From NCBI RefSeq assembly GCF_047675955.1, contig NC_132913.1, positions 72,907,236 to 72,971,235 on the forward strand: a stretch of DNA of 64,000 nt, written 5' to 3'. Shown in pieces: positions 1 to 12,959 of the stretch; position 1 is the first letter of the stretch, and the number at the start of each line of letters is the position of its first letter. Made by a program: the position numbers and the translations under genes. This stretch comes from Chlorocebus sabaeus (Eukaryota; Chordata; Mammalia; Primates; Cercopithecidae). The notes beneath the pieces were generated by a model that was not told the DNA's origin, did no database searches, and was given only the letters and a program-made list of their open reading frames with translations.

Positions 1-1526
1 CATGTCTTCCCAACAGTCTCCCAAAGTCTTAACTCATTAGCATTAACTCAAAAGTCCGCAGTCCAAAGTCTTATCTGAGACAATACAAGTCCCTTTTATT
101 TATGAGCCTGTAAAATCAAAAGCAAGTTAGTTACTTCCTAGATACAATGCGGGTACAAGTATTCGGTAATACAGCCATTCCAAATAAGAAAAATTGGCTT
201 AAGAAAAGGGTCTACAGGCCCCATGTAAGTCTGAAATTCCAGCAGGGCAATCAAATGTTGAAGATCCAAAATGATCTTCCTTGACTCCATGTCTCACATC
301 CAGGTCATGCTGATGCAGGAGGTGGGTTCCTACGGTCTTGGGTAGCTCTGTCCCTGTGGCTGTGCAGGGTATAGTTCCCTTCCTGGCTGCTTTCATGGGC
401 TGCCACTGAGTTTCTGTGACTTTTCTAGGCACAGAGTGCAAGCTGTTGGTGGATCTACTATTCTTGGTTCTGGAGAACGGTGGCCCTCTTCTCACACCTC
501 CACTAGGTAGCACCCCAGTAGGGACTCTGTACGGGGACTCCGACCCCACATTTTCCTTCTACACTGCCTTAGCAGAGGTTGCCTATGAAGGCCCTGTCCC
601 TGCAGCAAACTTCTGCCTTGGCATCCAGGCATTTCCATACATCCTCTGAAATCTAGGTGGAGGTTCCCAAACCTCAATTCTTGACTTCCATGGACCTGTA
701 GCTCAAAACCATGTGGAAGCTGCCAAAGCTTTGGCTTGCACCCTCTGATGCAACAGCACAAGTTGTACCTTGGCTCTTTTTAGCCATGGCTAAAGCAGCT
801 GGGATGCACAGCACCATGTTCCTAGGCTGCACAGAGCAGAAGGGCCCTGGGCTCAGCCCATGAAACCACTTCTTCTTTGTAGACCTCTCGGCCTATGATG
901 GGAGAGGCTTTTGTGAAGACCTGTGACATGCCCTGGAGACATTTGCCCTATTGTCTTGGGGGTTCATATTTGGCTCCTAGTTACTTATGCAAATTTCTGC
1001 AGCTTGCTTGAATTTCTCCTCAGAAAATGAGTTTTTCTTTTCTATTGCATTGTCAGGCTGCAAATTTCCTGAGCTTGTATGCTCTGTTACCCTTTTAAAA
1101 CTAAATGTTTTTAATAGCAGCCAATTCACCTCTTGAATACTTTGTTGCTTAGTAATTTCTTCCACCAGATATCTAAATCATCTCCCTCAAGTTCAAAGTT
1201 CCACAAATCCCTAGGGCAGGGGCAAAATGCCACCAGTCTCTTTGCTAAAACATACCAAGAGTCACTATTAATCCAGTTCCCAACAAGTTCCTCATCTCCA
1301 TCTGAGACCACCTCAGCCTGGATTTCATTGTCCATATCATTAACAGCATTTTGATCAAAGCCATTCAACAAGCCTCTAGGAAGTTTCAAACTTTCCCACA
1401 TTTTCCTATCTTTTTCTGAGCTTTCCAAACTGTTCCAACCTCTGCCTGTCACCCAGTTTTAGAGTCACTTTCACATTTTCAGATATCTTTACACCAGTGC
1501 CCCACTCTACTGGTACTACTTTATCG
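1..1526 (-). mobile_element. THE1 internal region (ERVL-MaLR), truncated by window edge
   Basis: Read on the minus strand, this follows directly from a THE1 LTR at 1527-1875 and matches the non-autonomous THE1 internal sequence as I know it, down to the region just before its 3' LTR. The far end at position 1 is within roughly 60 bases of where the second LTR should begin, so the other LTR probably lies just outside the window. A 108-codon open frame at 1126-1452 (minus) is a gag-like leftover; MaLR elements encode no full set of retroviral proteins. Frames elsewhere are broken. It is described only as a defective fossil element. Confidence 0.88.
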
Positions 1527-1875
1527 TATTAGTCCATTTTCAACCTGCTGATAAAACATACACAAGACTGGGTAATTTATAAAGAAAAAGATATTTAATA
1601 GACTCACAGTTCCACGTGGCTGAGGAGGCCTCACAATTGCAGCAGAAGGTGAAAGGCATATCTTACATGGTGGCAGACAAGAGAGAATCAGTGCAGGGGA
1701 ACTCCTCTTTATTAAACCATCAGATCTCATAACACTTACTGTCATGAGAACAGCAGAAAAAGACCTTCCCCCATGATTCAATTACATCCCACTGAGTCCT
1801 TCCCATGACACATGAGAATTGTGGGAGCTATAATTCAAGATGAGATTTCGGTGGGGACACAGCCAAACCATATCA
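1527..1875 (-). mobile_element. THE1 LTR (5' LTR of the element)
   Basis: On the minus strand it opens with TGATATGGTTTGGCTGTG and closes with the GGACTAATAC-type end that is typical of THE1/MST LTRs. Its length of about 349 bases fits THE1 (usually about 355-365). The internal region continues without a gap on its left, so this is the upstream LTR of an antisense element and not a solo LTR. Polyadenylation-type A/T-rich sequence (ATTAAA on the minus strand) lies near 1590-1600. Confidence 0.9.
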
Positions 1876-1920
1876 CCTATATATTATGTGTTCCTGTATA
1901 TAATTAATTTACAATAGGAT

Positions 1921-2415
1921 TGTAACAGTGAGGAAAATTTAACAAAGCTGACTCCATCTTGCTTCTAACCTTGCAAGCTAACTGGCCTTTGCTTATTTCT
2001 GCACATAGGCCAAGCCAATTATAGGAAGAATTTAGTTTATACTTTAACTTTAAAGGAAGGGTAATGATAGTCCCTTCCCAAAATTAACCCTCAAGGAGAT
2101 ATGGAAGGTATGCAACACAAGTGACAATGTTACGCTGAAGATTTTCAGGAGCATTGTGACCTCACCAATGCTAAAGAATTTTTGCAACCTCCTTGCACTG
2201 CTGCTGATGCCCAGATATCTCTGGCCTCCAGTCACCTACTAAACTTAAAATCCCTTTTTGTTCCCTCTTCCCCTAGCATAAAAAGAAACTAAACTTATGT
2301 TAATTTAAGATTATCTTATCAGTTTGCTGGCTTTCGGAAATAAAGTTGCTTTCCTTGTCCCCGCACCCCCTCTCTCGACTGATTGGCTGTCATACAGTGA
2401 GCAGTGCAAGTTTTA
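1921..2415 (+). mobile_element. Probable ERV1-type LTR, family not assigned
   Basis: The block starts with TGTAACAGTGAGG and is moderately GC-richer than its surroundings. It has an AATAAAG polyadenylation-type signal near 2338, followed by a C-rich stretch and TCATACAGTGAGCAGTGCA, an arrangement seen at the 3' end of MER4-like ERV1 LTRs. No internal retroviral sequence adjoins it, so it would be a solo LTR. The right boundary is uncertain by about 20 bases and I could not find a convincing target-site duplication. Confidence 0.5.
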
Positions 2416-4417
2416 GACTTAAAAACAAGGATCTTTGAAAGTATATAAATATTGTGTCCCTCATAGAAACTTTCAATTTATTTATTTATGTGAGTGATTT
2501 CAGTCTGGACTCATAATTTCTAATTTTAGTCAATAAGTTTTAAACCATCATTATCACTGAGAACACATTAAAGGACTGCTATTATGCCTCTCTGCAGTTT
2601 TCTGTAGGTTGCTTCTATTCTGTAGGTTGCATGGATCAAGAGTTTACTAAGTGCATGAAGGTGAAAAAGTAGTGATTTGGGCTGACATTCTTGCATTACT
2701 CTTTTTACGATTTATTCCTGCTTGCTTTTCCTCCCAAAAGCATTTACCTTTTCTTTGTTTTTCCAGTCTCATGCTATTGTCAGAATTCTGTTGACTTTTC
2801 TACCTTTTAAGCAGCAGCTCTATGCTGAGGCTCTCTCCCTGGATTTACCAAAAATAGCCAAAAGCTTCCAGAGAAGAAGCCACTGCAGAAAATCTACCCA
2901 CTTGCCTGCTGTTCCTTTCTCTCTGAGATCTTGGCCCATAAGTTGTTTGCCTTGGCAATTCTGTGTTGCACTCAAATAAATGTTTGATATTGATCCAAAT
3001 TTTCTAGGTGTTCTCAGCAAAAGCATTGTTGTGCTGCAATCCACATTCTAATAGATGAAGAGTATTTTTAAGAAAGATATAGATAAATTATGTTCTCTGG
3101 CAAGTTTAGATTTTAAAAAATCAATATTTTAAGTGAAAGATACACACATATTACTTACCTAAAACCTAATAAAAATGAATGTTAGTTCATGTATATGATG
3201 ATTCCACACATAAATGGGACTATAAGAAATTAACCAATTGAGGTTACAATTGAGTTTTCCTTAGGAAACGGTTTGTGTTAAATTTCCTGACACAGAAATG
3301 GACATTTGACATTCTAGAATTTTACTTTAAAATCTCTTTAATCTTTATCCTTTAAAGACAGATGCACCATATGTTGGAAAAACTAAAACAAAATTAGCAA
3401 TAATAACCCAATTACATTTAATTTTTCTCCACCCTCTAATCATATTAATCCAATGATTAGTATAAATTGATATCAAAGGGTGACAACTATTTTCTGGAAC
3501 ATATTAATAAAAACATTTATTATGTGTAAGATAGTCAGAGATTATCAACAAAATAATCCCATAATATTAACATTAAAAAGAAAGTGATGATTAAAATAAC
3601 CAACTTTGTCACCATCAGCTTCTGGTTATATATTTACTTGAGATGTGATTATCTACATGTCTTTATATAATTTTCAGTTGAGAAGGAACCTACGAAAATA
3701 TAATCCTCCTGATCTTCAACTGTATCAGGTTAAGACTCTTAATATAACTAGTGCATTGATATATCAGACTTGGGATTATAATAATATTTGTGTTGCTTTG
3801 GGGATAACTCAGTCAATTGAAGTTCTGTATGAAATTCATTTCCAAATTGCCAGTTCCAGCTCACCTGCACCATGAACTTGCAGACCTTTGAGTGTTTAAA
3901 ATAAATGTTATTTTATACATTTTTATTTGGGAGACATTTCAGTTGAATAAGGAAATCAAGTTATATGAAAAACTATTAAGAACAGTAATCTATAAAACCA
4001 GATAAATATGCAATGCAATTCTCATTTATTTTTATACCAAGAGCAATAATATTATTCTAAATCAAAATGGATAATACCTAATTAGAAAAGTATAATCACA
4101 AAAGGCTTTAAAAATCTCTTACATAGAACTTAATTATGCATTTATACAACAAAAGGTATTAATCATGAGTTTACATTTATTAGACAATATTGTCATAATT
4201 TCTAAGTAATTAAAAATTGCATGTTGATGTTTTGACTTGATAGGAAAAATAATTGAACACAAATATTGAATTAATAAATCATCAATTAATTAAATAAAAA
4301 TATAAATGTAAACATAAATTTAGTGTAATAGTACAGGAAGAATAATCTTTTACCTCTCTTCAATTGCAGCAGTTTCCCTATATATTAGAAGTAACCACTA
4401 CACCAAATTAGGTCTAA

Positions 4418-4419
<2 letters not shown>
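2416..4419. other. Unassigned AT-rich sequence
   Basis: No gene or confidently recognised repeat. A short local duplication of TTCTGTAGGTTGC occurs at about 2599-2632. The segment 2880-3000 contains an AATAAA but no splice or coding structure that I can support. Confidence 0.5.
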
Positions 4420-4483
<64 letters not shown>

Positions 4484-4489
4484 AGAGAG
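4420..4489. repeat. (CA)n followed by (GA)n microsatellite
   Basis: About 15 CA units run directly into about 17 GA units, with A-interrupted GA repeats continuing to about 4489. The compound alternating and polypurine character is direct from the sequence; length polymorphism is likely. Confidence 0.97.
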
Positions 4490-4619
4490 GACAGATTTGT
4501 TTTTATCCTCCATAAGCTCCTAGGATATATAGAAACTAAACTAAATGTGAGGAAAAAGCACTTCTCAGATTTACTTGCCTCCATGGTTATGAATGAAAAC
4601 TTCTATCAATAAAATTTAT

Positions 4620-5558
4620 TTTCACAAAATTTGAATTCAAGAAGCTGAGTGAAACCTAAACAGCATGAACCCAAAGAAATACATGACAAGGCTCATCATA
4701 AATAAGTTTCTGAAATAAAGACAAAGAAAAAATCTTGAGAGCAGCCAACAAAAATTGTACACTATAGGTGAAAAAATCATTTGAATAACATAAATCGTGT
4801 AGGTTAGAAGAAAGTGGTATCATTTTTTTTTCAAGTGCTAAAAGAAAAGAACTGTTAACTGAATTCTACATCCAGCAAAGATTATGTCAGAAATGAAGGG
4901 GAAATCAAGACATTGTCATATTAAGTGAAATTAAAATAATTTTATTTTACCAGCATATTTAATTAGAAAAGAATGGCTAAATAAGGTCTTCTAAACATAA
5001 AGGAAAAGACAAAAGAAGATATCTTGAAACATCCGAAGAAAGAAGATGGTAGGCAAAAATAAGATGAAATGTTATAGGCTTAGCTTTTCCTTCTGAGTTT
5101 TCTAAATTATATTAAATTGTTGAAGCAAAAAGTATAAAACTGTCTCACATGGTTCAAAATGGAGGTTTAGGAAATATTTAAGACAACAATATTATAAATA
5201 GGAAAATGTAAAAGGAGACAGAGAGGTAAGATTTATCTCACTCAAATTGGTAAAATAACGACAGCCATAAACTTTCATAGGACAGTAGAATGTATTATTT
5301 TTAAGTGCCTACAATACATGTACAACAATAGATAATATTCTAAGCCATAAAACAAACCTAAAAATCATCAAAGAAGCTAAAACAATTGAAATAATACTCG
5401 CTCACAATTGATTCAAACTAGAAGTCAATAACAGAAATATAACAAAAAATATTCACGTCTAAATAATGTACGGTTTAAAGAGGAAATTTCAAAGGAAAGC
5501 TAAAGCATACATTGAATCATATTAAAATGAAAATACAATACACCAAATTAAAAATTAG
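4620..5558 (+). mobile_element. Old L1M element, first part (ORF1 3' end to early ORF2)
   Basis: 4630-4920 resembles the C-terminal part of L1 ORF1 (for example 'ctgaattctacatccagcaaa' around 4860-4880). 5290-5545 resembles the end of the ORF2 endonuclease region. Both are heavily decayed with many stops, which fits an old L1M copy. The copy is interrupted at about 5558 by another L1 and resumes in register at 6743. The 5' boundary is approximate. Confidence 0.72.
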
Positions 5559-6733
5559 ACAGGTAAGACTACATTAAACTAAGAAACTTTTGCACAGCAA
5601 AGGAAACAACAAAGTGAAGAGAAAACCTATCGAATAGGAGAAAATATTTGCAAGCTGCATCTGATAAGTAATTAATATTTAAAAAACAAAAACTCTTACT
5701 ATTCATTAGGAAAACAATATCCTGATTTAAAATGGTCAAAAGATTGGAATAGACATTCTTCCAAAGAAGACATACAAATGGCCAGTAAGTATACGAAAAG
5801 ATTATGATTAACATCACTAAACAATAGCAAAATGCCAATTAAAACCACAATGAGATATCATCTTACACCTATTAGGATGGTTACTATAAAACAAAAAATA
5901 AATAACAAGTGTTTGTGAGGATATGGAGAAATTTAAACCCTCATACACACTGGTGAAAATGTAAAATTGTGCAGCTACTATGGAAAACAGTATTGAGACA
6001 ACTAAAATAGTTAAAAACAGAACTACCATATGATCCAAGAATCCCAGTTCTGGGCATATACTCAAAATAACTGAAATCAGGATCTTAGGGAAATATCTGC
6101 ACTCCCATGTTCATTGCAGCATTACTCACAATAGCCAGGATGTGGAAACAACAAATGTCAATTGATGGATGAATGGACTTGTTTTAATGTGGTATATACA
6201 TATAATAAAATATTTTTCAGTCTCTAAAAAGGAAGACATTCCACCATTTGTAAACAACATGGGTAAACCTGAAGGACATTATGCTCAGTGAAATAAGACT
6301 GTCACAGAACAAATGCTGCATGAGTCCACTTACCTGAGGTATCTAAAATAGTCAAACTCATAGAAGCAGAGAATAGAACAGTGGTTATCAGGGACTGGGG
6401 AGAGGAGAAAATGGGGAGTTTCCATCCAATTTATACAAATTTTTAGTTAAATAAGATGACTAAATTCTAGAGATTTGCTGTATAACATAGTGCCTATAGT
6501 TAACAATACTGCATTATGCAATTAAAGTTTGTTAAAAGGGTGATAATGTTGTGCTCTTATCACAAAAAGAAAACGAAGGACACAATACAACTTTTGGAGT
6601 TAATAGAAATATCTATTACCTTGAATATGTGATGGTTTTACAGTGTATGAATATGTCCAAATTCATAAAATTGTATACATTAACTATGTACATTTATTTT
6701 TAAAGCAGTTGTGTATCTCAATAAAGCTGCTGG
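5559..6733 (+). mobile_element. L1MB/L1MC-like 3' fragment nested in L1M
   Basis: This covers the 3' part of L1 ORF2 (recognisable from 'catacaaatggccagtaag' near 5770 and 'tgatccaagaatcccag' near 6032) and the medial-L1 3' UTR ending in CTCAATAAAGCTGCTGG plus a short A-run. It is 5'-truncated. The 9-base direct repeat AAAAATTAG at 5550-5558 and 6734-6742 brackets it, and the surrounding L1 reads straight across once it is removed. It is therefore a genuine secondary retrotransposition. Confidence 0.82.
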
Positions 6734-6742
6734 AAAAATTAG

Positions 6743-9420
6743 CAGTACACAGATGAATCAGTGTGGAGGGAAAATCTTATACCAATAAATGCACACATTA
6801 GAAAAAAGGATATGTTTCCATAAATAACCTAATGTTCCAATTCAATAACCGAGAGAAGAAGATCAAAATAAACTTCAAGAAGCTAATTGAAGAAAATAGA
6901 AAAAAATAAAGAATAAAATTGAAATTAGAAAAGATAGCACAGAAAAATCAACAAAACAAGGAGTTTGTTCTTTACAGATAACTATACAACTTACAAGCCT
7001 CTAAACAGGCAGACATCTAAGAAAAAGAATACTTGCACACATCAAAGAAAGGAATACTACAAATAACTTTTCACCCATCACTTGGAAAATAACATTAAAT
7101 GGTTCATTCCACAAAAGTAAATGTGCTACAACCCCACTCATATTAAATAAAAAATTTTAATATTCCTATAGCTATAAATAATACTGTTTCATAATTTAAA
7201 ACTTTCACTATACCAATGTCCAGGCCTTGATGGTTTCATGTGTAAATTTTTACCAAATATTGAAAGAAGTAACACTAATTATACACAGTCTATTTCATAA
7301 AATACAAGTGAAAAGAACACTTCTTAATCTACTTTATGAAGCTGATATTACACTGATACCTATTCAGACAAAAACCAGTAGAAAACAGTAAATTAAATAC
7401 CAATAATTTCCATAAATATAGACCCAAGATATCTTAGTGGTATCAAATACAATTCAGCAATGTATAAAAAGAATTATATCCATAACTAAGTAGGGCTTTT
7501 GCCAGAGATTAAAAAAAAACTCATTCAATAATCAAAACCAAATTAATCTTCCATATTTATAGGCTACATAAGAAAAATCGCATGATCATATCACTTGATG
7601 TGGAAAAACTACTTTACCACATTCAATAAACCATTTATAATAATGACTCTCAGAAAACTAGGAATAAAGAACCAAACATTCCTAACTTGATAAAGAGCAT
7701 TTATACAAAACCTACAGTTAACACGTTTATTTATGAAACACTGAATACTTTCCCCTAAGGTTCAGAACAAAGAAAGAATATTCACTCTCACTACTTTTAT
7801 TCAAAACGGTGCTAGAAGTTTTAGCCAGTGCAATAAGGCAAGAAAAGGAAATAAAAGGCATAAGAATCATTTAAAAATAAATTAATAAGTAAAAGTATTC
7901 CTATTTGCAGATAACATGGTTATTTATTCCAAGTAATCTACAAAATCTCCTAGAACACAGAAACTCAAAATTGAAAATATAACACCATTTATAATCACTC
8001 AAAAAATAAAATACTGTGTCAATCCAGCAAATCATGTGCAGGACTTTTCTGCTGAAAACAACACAATGCTGCTAAAACATATCTGGTAAGATATAAACAA
8101 ATGGAGAGACATGCTGTGTTTAATGATTGGAAGGTTCAATATAGTAATGATGTAAATTCTCCTTAAATTGATGGACTAGTTTAACCCAATTTCTATCCAA
8201 TTTTTAACAGGATTTTTTGTAGGCATAAACAAGATTACTCTAACATTTAAAGGGAAAGACAGAGGCACTAGATTAAGAAAAACAATTGTGAGAAAAAACA
8301 CTGAAGCAGGAAGAAAGTCTATTTGATTTTAAAACTTATTATTTACATACAATAATCAAGACTGTGTGGTATTGAAAGAGGTATAAGCACATAGATAAAG
8401 GGACAGAATAGAGGAATCAACACCAATTAACCAATCTGAGTATTATTTTTGTTTTTATATGTTTGTTTACACAAGTGAAACAATTCAATAGAGGAAAGAC
8501 AACTTTTCAACAAATGATGCTAGAGTATTTTTATATTTTTTGGTAAAATAACTTACAACCTAGTTTCACATCTTATGCAAGAAAGAAACTCAAAATGTTT
8601 CATAGACTTTGGGGCAAAAAGAACAAATCTTTCAGATCTAGAAACAGGTAGTCTTCTTAAACTGAACACCAAAAGCAAATTCATAATAGGAAAACTAGAC
8701 TTCATTCAAATTTAAAAGTTTATTTGAAAGAGTTTGCTGAGGTAATGAATGCATAAGCTACAGGGTGGGAGAAAATATATGCCAACACAATATTTCACAA
8801 AAACTAGCTTTCAATATAAGGAAAGAATTCTAAAAATCAAGGGCAAAATCAAACCAAACAAATGCAAAACAACTCAATTTGAAAACTGCAAAAGATATAA
8901 ACAGATATTTCACTGAAGAGGATACACAGAGCACATGAAAAGATGTTCATCATTAACTGTTTAGAAAACGCAAATTAAAACCACAATGAGATAATACTAT
9001 ACACCTATTACAATAACCAAAATAGAAGTTACTGACAAAACCAAATGCATGCAAAGATGTGGAGAAATAGAACCATTTATATATTTTTGTTGGGAATGTA
9101 AAATAGTGCAGTGATTCTCATAAACAATTGGAAAAGTTCTTAAGAAATGAAACATGTTACTACTATATGATTCACCAATTGCATTCCTGAATATATATCA
9201 CAGAAAAATGAAAACTTATACTAACATATAAACTTGTATAAGAATATTTTAGCAGCTTTATTAACAATATGCCAAAAAAACACAGAAACAAACCAAATAT
9301 TCTCCAAAGATTGAATTCTTAAACTGTGGTAGAGCCATGCCATGGAACACTATCAATAAATCAATCAATAATCAATTAAAAGGAATTAACTTCTCATACA
9401 TAAGGCATCCTAGAGGCATC
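6743..9420 (+). mobile_element. Old L1M element, second part (ORF2)
   Basis: This continues the L1 copy at 4620-5558, starting at the ORF2 segment expected immediately after its break. It proceeds through the reverse transcriptase region, where the catalytic box near 7905-7920 reads as a decayed 'ttgcagataacatggtt', to the C-terminal region and towards the 3' end. Many frameshifts and stops. The 3' end fades out around 9420, with no clear tail. Confidence 0.75.
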
Positions 9421-10639
9421 TCTAGAGAATTAAGCTGAAATCAGTTTCTAAAGTCTCAAGAGTTCATAAGGACAATACTCCACATATCTTCAGGCATTAC
9501 CTACCCTTGCCCTCATCCATGAATTACCACTGAATAATATTCTCAGAGTTTTTAATTTACTTTTCTAATTAGATTGGAAGTTATGAAAGCTGTGTGCAGT
9601 AATTTTTAAGTTGCTTTATGACTTCTAAAACACTTAATTTTTTAATTGATAAATCATAATTGCATATGTTAATAGTCTTTTTTAACAATGGAATGATATT
9701 TTTATTTACTCACAGACATATTGAACAAAGATGTAGATTGTTTCCAAATACATTTAATGAGAAGGGCCATTGGTACAGGCACTGTGTTCAATCATAAAAA
9801 CACAAAAGGAAAATTCATGGTTATTAAAACATCTTCTCATGGAAGAGATTGCTATGTATAGGAAACTAAACTAGGATAAGATAGAAGATCTAATGGAGCT
9901 GTGAAAAAAATTCTGTGAGAGCCCAGAGAAAGTAACAATTTTGTCTTTCAGGTTATTCAGAGGCATGCTACCAACGAAATAATGTTTGAGATTTCCCATA
10001 AGAATCCTGAGGAAAGATATTGAGAAAAGCCTGAAGAGACCTTTTCTAAGGAACACTGAACAGCTCAGTGAGACTACTGATAATACAAGTGTCTAGAAAT
10101 AATAGATAATGCCATTAGAAAGGGCGAGAAATAATGGAGCAGTTTTCCAAGTTTTTAAAGTATTATTGAAATGATAATATGTATAGGTTAACTACATTAA
10201 ACTAAAATGACTAAAATAAATAAAAACTGTTTTCTTTTTATTTGCTGTTTACCATAATAGGACAGTTTAAATATCAAATATATGGACTTTTGAAAATACG
10301 TACTTGTTAGAATTTTTTACTATCATCTTGAAGTTACAATATTTTGCATGTAGCAACATCAGTAAAGTGTTTTGAGTATTTACTAAGGAGTTCATTTTAC
10401 TTATCTTGCAGGTTTTACAATTAGAAAAGTATAATCCACTTTTCTTTCAATTTATTTCCAAAATAAATATATCGTATCATTTCAATATGCTAGTCTTTAT
10501 TTTTGTTGCTGTGTATAAAGCAGAGACTAAAATGAAAACAACAACAACAAAAAACACCTTTTCATATGGAACTTTCTTCTGGGTAAAAACAGAAATTAAA
10601 CAAACAAGTGTGTATCAGCTAATTAAAAGAGTTATATAG
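9421..10639. other. Unassigned AT-rich sequence
   Basis: I recognise no gene, RNA or dated repeat in this stretch. Open frames are short and have no protein signature. Confidence 0.45.
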
Positions 10640-11480
10640 AAAAAATATTCAAGGTATGAATTGTGTGCAAGTAACAGAATTGTGTTTCATGAAGAGTGGT
10701 AAGGAAAGATATTTAAACAGTGTTCTATGGAAAGGGAAGGAAAGAACCCTGCAGATAAAGTCATGAAAGAGTTCTCCAGCAACTGAAAATTCCCCAGGGA
10801 GGAGCAAGTCTGGCATTGAAGTTGTAGTAAGTAAACAGAGCAGAGTGGTGGGCAATGAGATTTGTGAATTCAGCAAGACTTGGGAGTTTTATATTAGTGA
10901 ACTCGGAAGTCATTAAAGTTAATATGCCAGCAAATTATATACTCTAATATATTTATAAGGATGCTCTACCTGCAATGTGGAGAATAAACTATAGGGAAGT
11001 AAAAAACCAGTAAGGATGGTGTTACAATAATTCATGAGAAAATAATGGTGGTTTGGGACATGTTAAAGTGGAAGTGGAGAGAAATGATGACACTCTGCAT
11101 ATATTTTGAAGACAAGGATAACAGGATCAGCTGAAATACAATTACACATTGGGAGTAAAACATCAAGAAAAGTAAAAATTGTCTTTAAGACCTTTAAGAC
11201 TTTTACCATCAGTCAGAAATATCAATTTATCATTTTCTGAGGTGGGGAACTCTATAGGTAGAAAAACATAACATCAGAGCATGATTTTTGAAATATGTTG
11301 AAAATGCTTTTTTAATCATGCAGAGAGAGAATGGTAAGTATGTCATTAGATGTAGGAGTCTGAAGTCCAGGAACAAGGTTGTGGCTAAAGACATCATCTG
11401 TATAGGAAGCACGTAATTTTCACATTGTAATTCAAATACTATAAATAACTTTTTAAAACTTTTTTTATTTGAGTTCATAT
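10640..11480 (+). repeat. Degraded ancient interspersed repeat, family not assigned
   Basis: The order of phrases (a 'gaagtcattaaag' block, a 'tgtggagaataaact' block, a 'gagaaaataatggtggtttggg' block, then 'atatattttgaagacaaggataacaggat') matches a pattern that I recognise from many places in mammalian genomes, although I cannot name the family safely. It carries no open reading frame of interest. Divergence is high, so it predates the Alus here. Confidence 0.45.
10897..10958 (+). repeat. 62-base imperfect direct repeat, copy 1
   Basis: This is the partner of 11657-11718. Both begin GTGAACT(C/T)GGAAGTCATTAAAG and both end CATTTATAA-like (AATATATTTATAA and ACATATTTATAA). Copies are 760 bases apart. 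Confidence 0.85.
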
Positions 11481-12327
11481 TTTAAAAAGTGGAAAATTGC
11501 TTTTTCCTAGGAAAAAAAATAAAACTTTGACTATATTATCACTATAATAATTCTTACTGGAAATATGGACTTTGTTATCTTTATATTTTAAGTGGCTATA
11601 AAATATAAATCCATCAAAATACCAAATAGAAGTAGATATCAAAAAAATTTTAAACAGTGAACTTGGAAGTCATTAAAGATAGCATGAAGGGAAATAATAC
11701 ACTCTAACATATTTATAACAAAAATAAAAATTTTATGTTTTAAGTAAACTATCAAAGAGCAACTTTGATAAAATAAAATAGATTGTATACTATTTCCAAA
11801 AGCAAGGGGACATAATACCAAACTATGAATAACTTATAAAATTTATAATGAAATAACATTTTAAAAGTTGTTTCCTGTATTAAAGTTAATTTATATATTT
11901 TCTACAAATTTAATTTTGCTTAGGGTAAAACTATCCATATTAGAAAAATCCACAAACATCTCAAGGACACAGTTATCATAACATGTGACAAAATGGTCAC
12001 TTCCATTACCATGTAATTTTTTAAAGACCAGCCAAGTTGCTTTATATTTAGAAATGTCTTCAGTGTTGCTCTTAAGGGTCTATAGTCAGAAAAAGATCTA
12101 TTTATTCCTTCAATTATGAATTACAATTAAGCAATTACCTTTGAAAGAAAAATTCCCTTTTCTCACTGCTCTTTGAAGTGGTATTATTGTCTAGTAATGA
12201 TATAAACCACTAATCTGGAAGGGATAAAAAGGTACTTTATTTTGCAGACATATTTAAGCAATCTTAAAAGAATCCTTTGTGTAGGTGCTGATTCAAAATG
12301 ATTTCATAAGATCAAGACTTCTGCTGT
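11481..12327. other. Unassigned AT-rich sequence
   Basis: Apart from the second copy of the 62-base direct repeat at 11657-11718, I see no recognisable element or gene. Confidence 0.45.
11657..11718 (+). repeat. 62-base imperfect direct repeat, copy 2
   Basis: Same length and order of blocks as 10897-10958, with scattered substitutions in the middle. It may be a second fragment of the ancient repeat at 10640-11480 or a local duplication. Confidence 0.85.
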
Positions 12328-12332
12328 AGTTT

Positions 12333-12740
12333 TGATATGGCTTGTTTGTTCTCACCAAAACTCCTGTTGAAATGTGATCCCCCATGTTAGAGGTGGGGTC
12401 TAATGGGAGGTGTTCGTGTTATGGGAGTAGATCTCTCATGAGTAGATTAATACCTTCCCTGGGGAGAGTGGTGAAAGAGTTCTCACTCTATTCATAGAAA
12501 GCTGGTTGTTAAAAGGAGCCTGGCACCTCCCTCCCCTCTTTTCTCTTTTCTCCCCATGTGATGGCTGCTCCCCTTCCTCTTCCACCGTGAGTGAGAGCTT
12601 TCTGATGCCTTCACCAGAAGCAGATGCTAGTGCCATGCTTCTTATACAGCCAGTGGAACAAAGGGACAAATAAATCTCTTTTTTATATAAATTATGCAGC
12701 CTCAGGTATTCCTTTATGGCAACACTAAATGAACTATGAC
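12333..12740 (+). mobile_element. ERVL-MaLR solo LTR (MSTB/MLT1-like)
   Basis: It begins TGATATGGC and contains the MaLR features 'gagctttctgatgccttcac', 'ccagaagcagatgctag' and 'caaataaatctc' (polyadenylation signal near 12669). It ends 'ggcaacactaaatgaactatgac'-like. The 5-base repeat AGTTT at 12328-12332 and 12741-12745 flanks it, the size expected for ERVL-group insertions. No internal region remains, so it is a solo LTR left by recombination. Confidence 0.85.
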
Positions 12741-12959
12741 AGTTTCCCTTAGAATATAGAAATGCTGGGTGAAACTATTTTAAAAACACTATTTTCTTGT
12801 GAATGCAGCCATTAAACATTTTGTGTGTTTACTCTAAAACCACCATCATCACACTAGGCTCTTGTCTTACAAAGAAAAATAAGCGTACTTATTAAACAGC
12901 ATACAAAAAATTGTGAGAGAATGTCTAGATTTTTATGCAGGTATTTTATAGAAGAAAGA

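Noticed and set aside
1126..1452. 108-codon open frame on the minus strand
   Set aside because: Leftover of the THE1 internal region; the element is non-autonomous and broken.
4420..4489. CRISPR-like periodic repeat
   Set aside because: Simple dinucleotide repeats without spacers; no CRISPR arrays are expected or seen in this genome.
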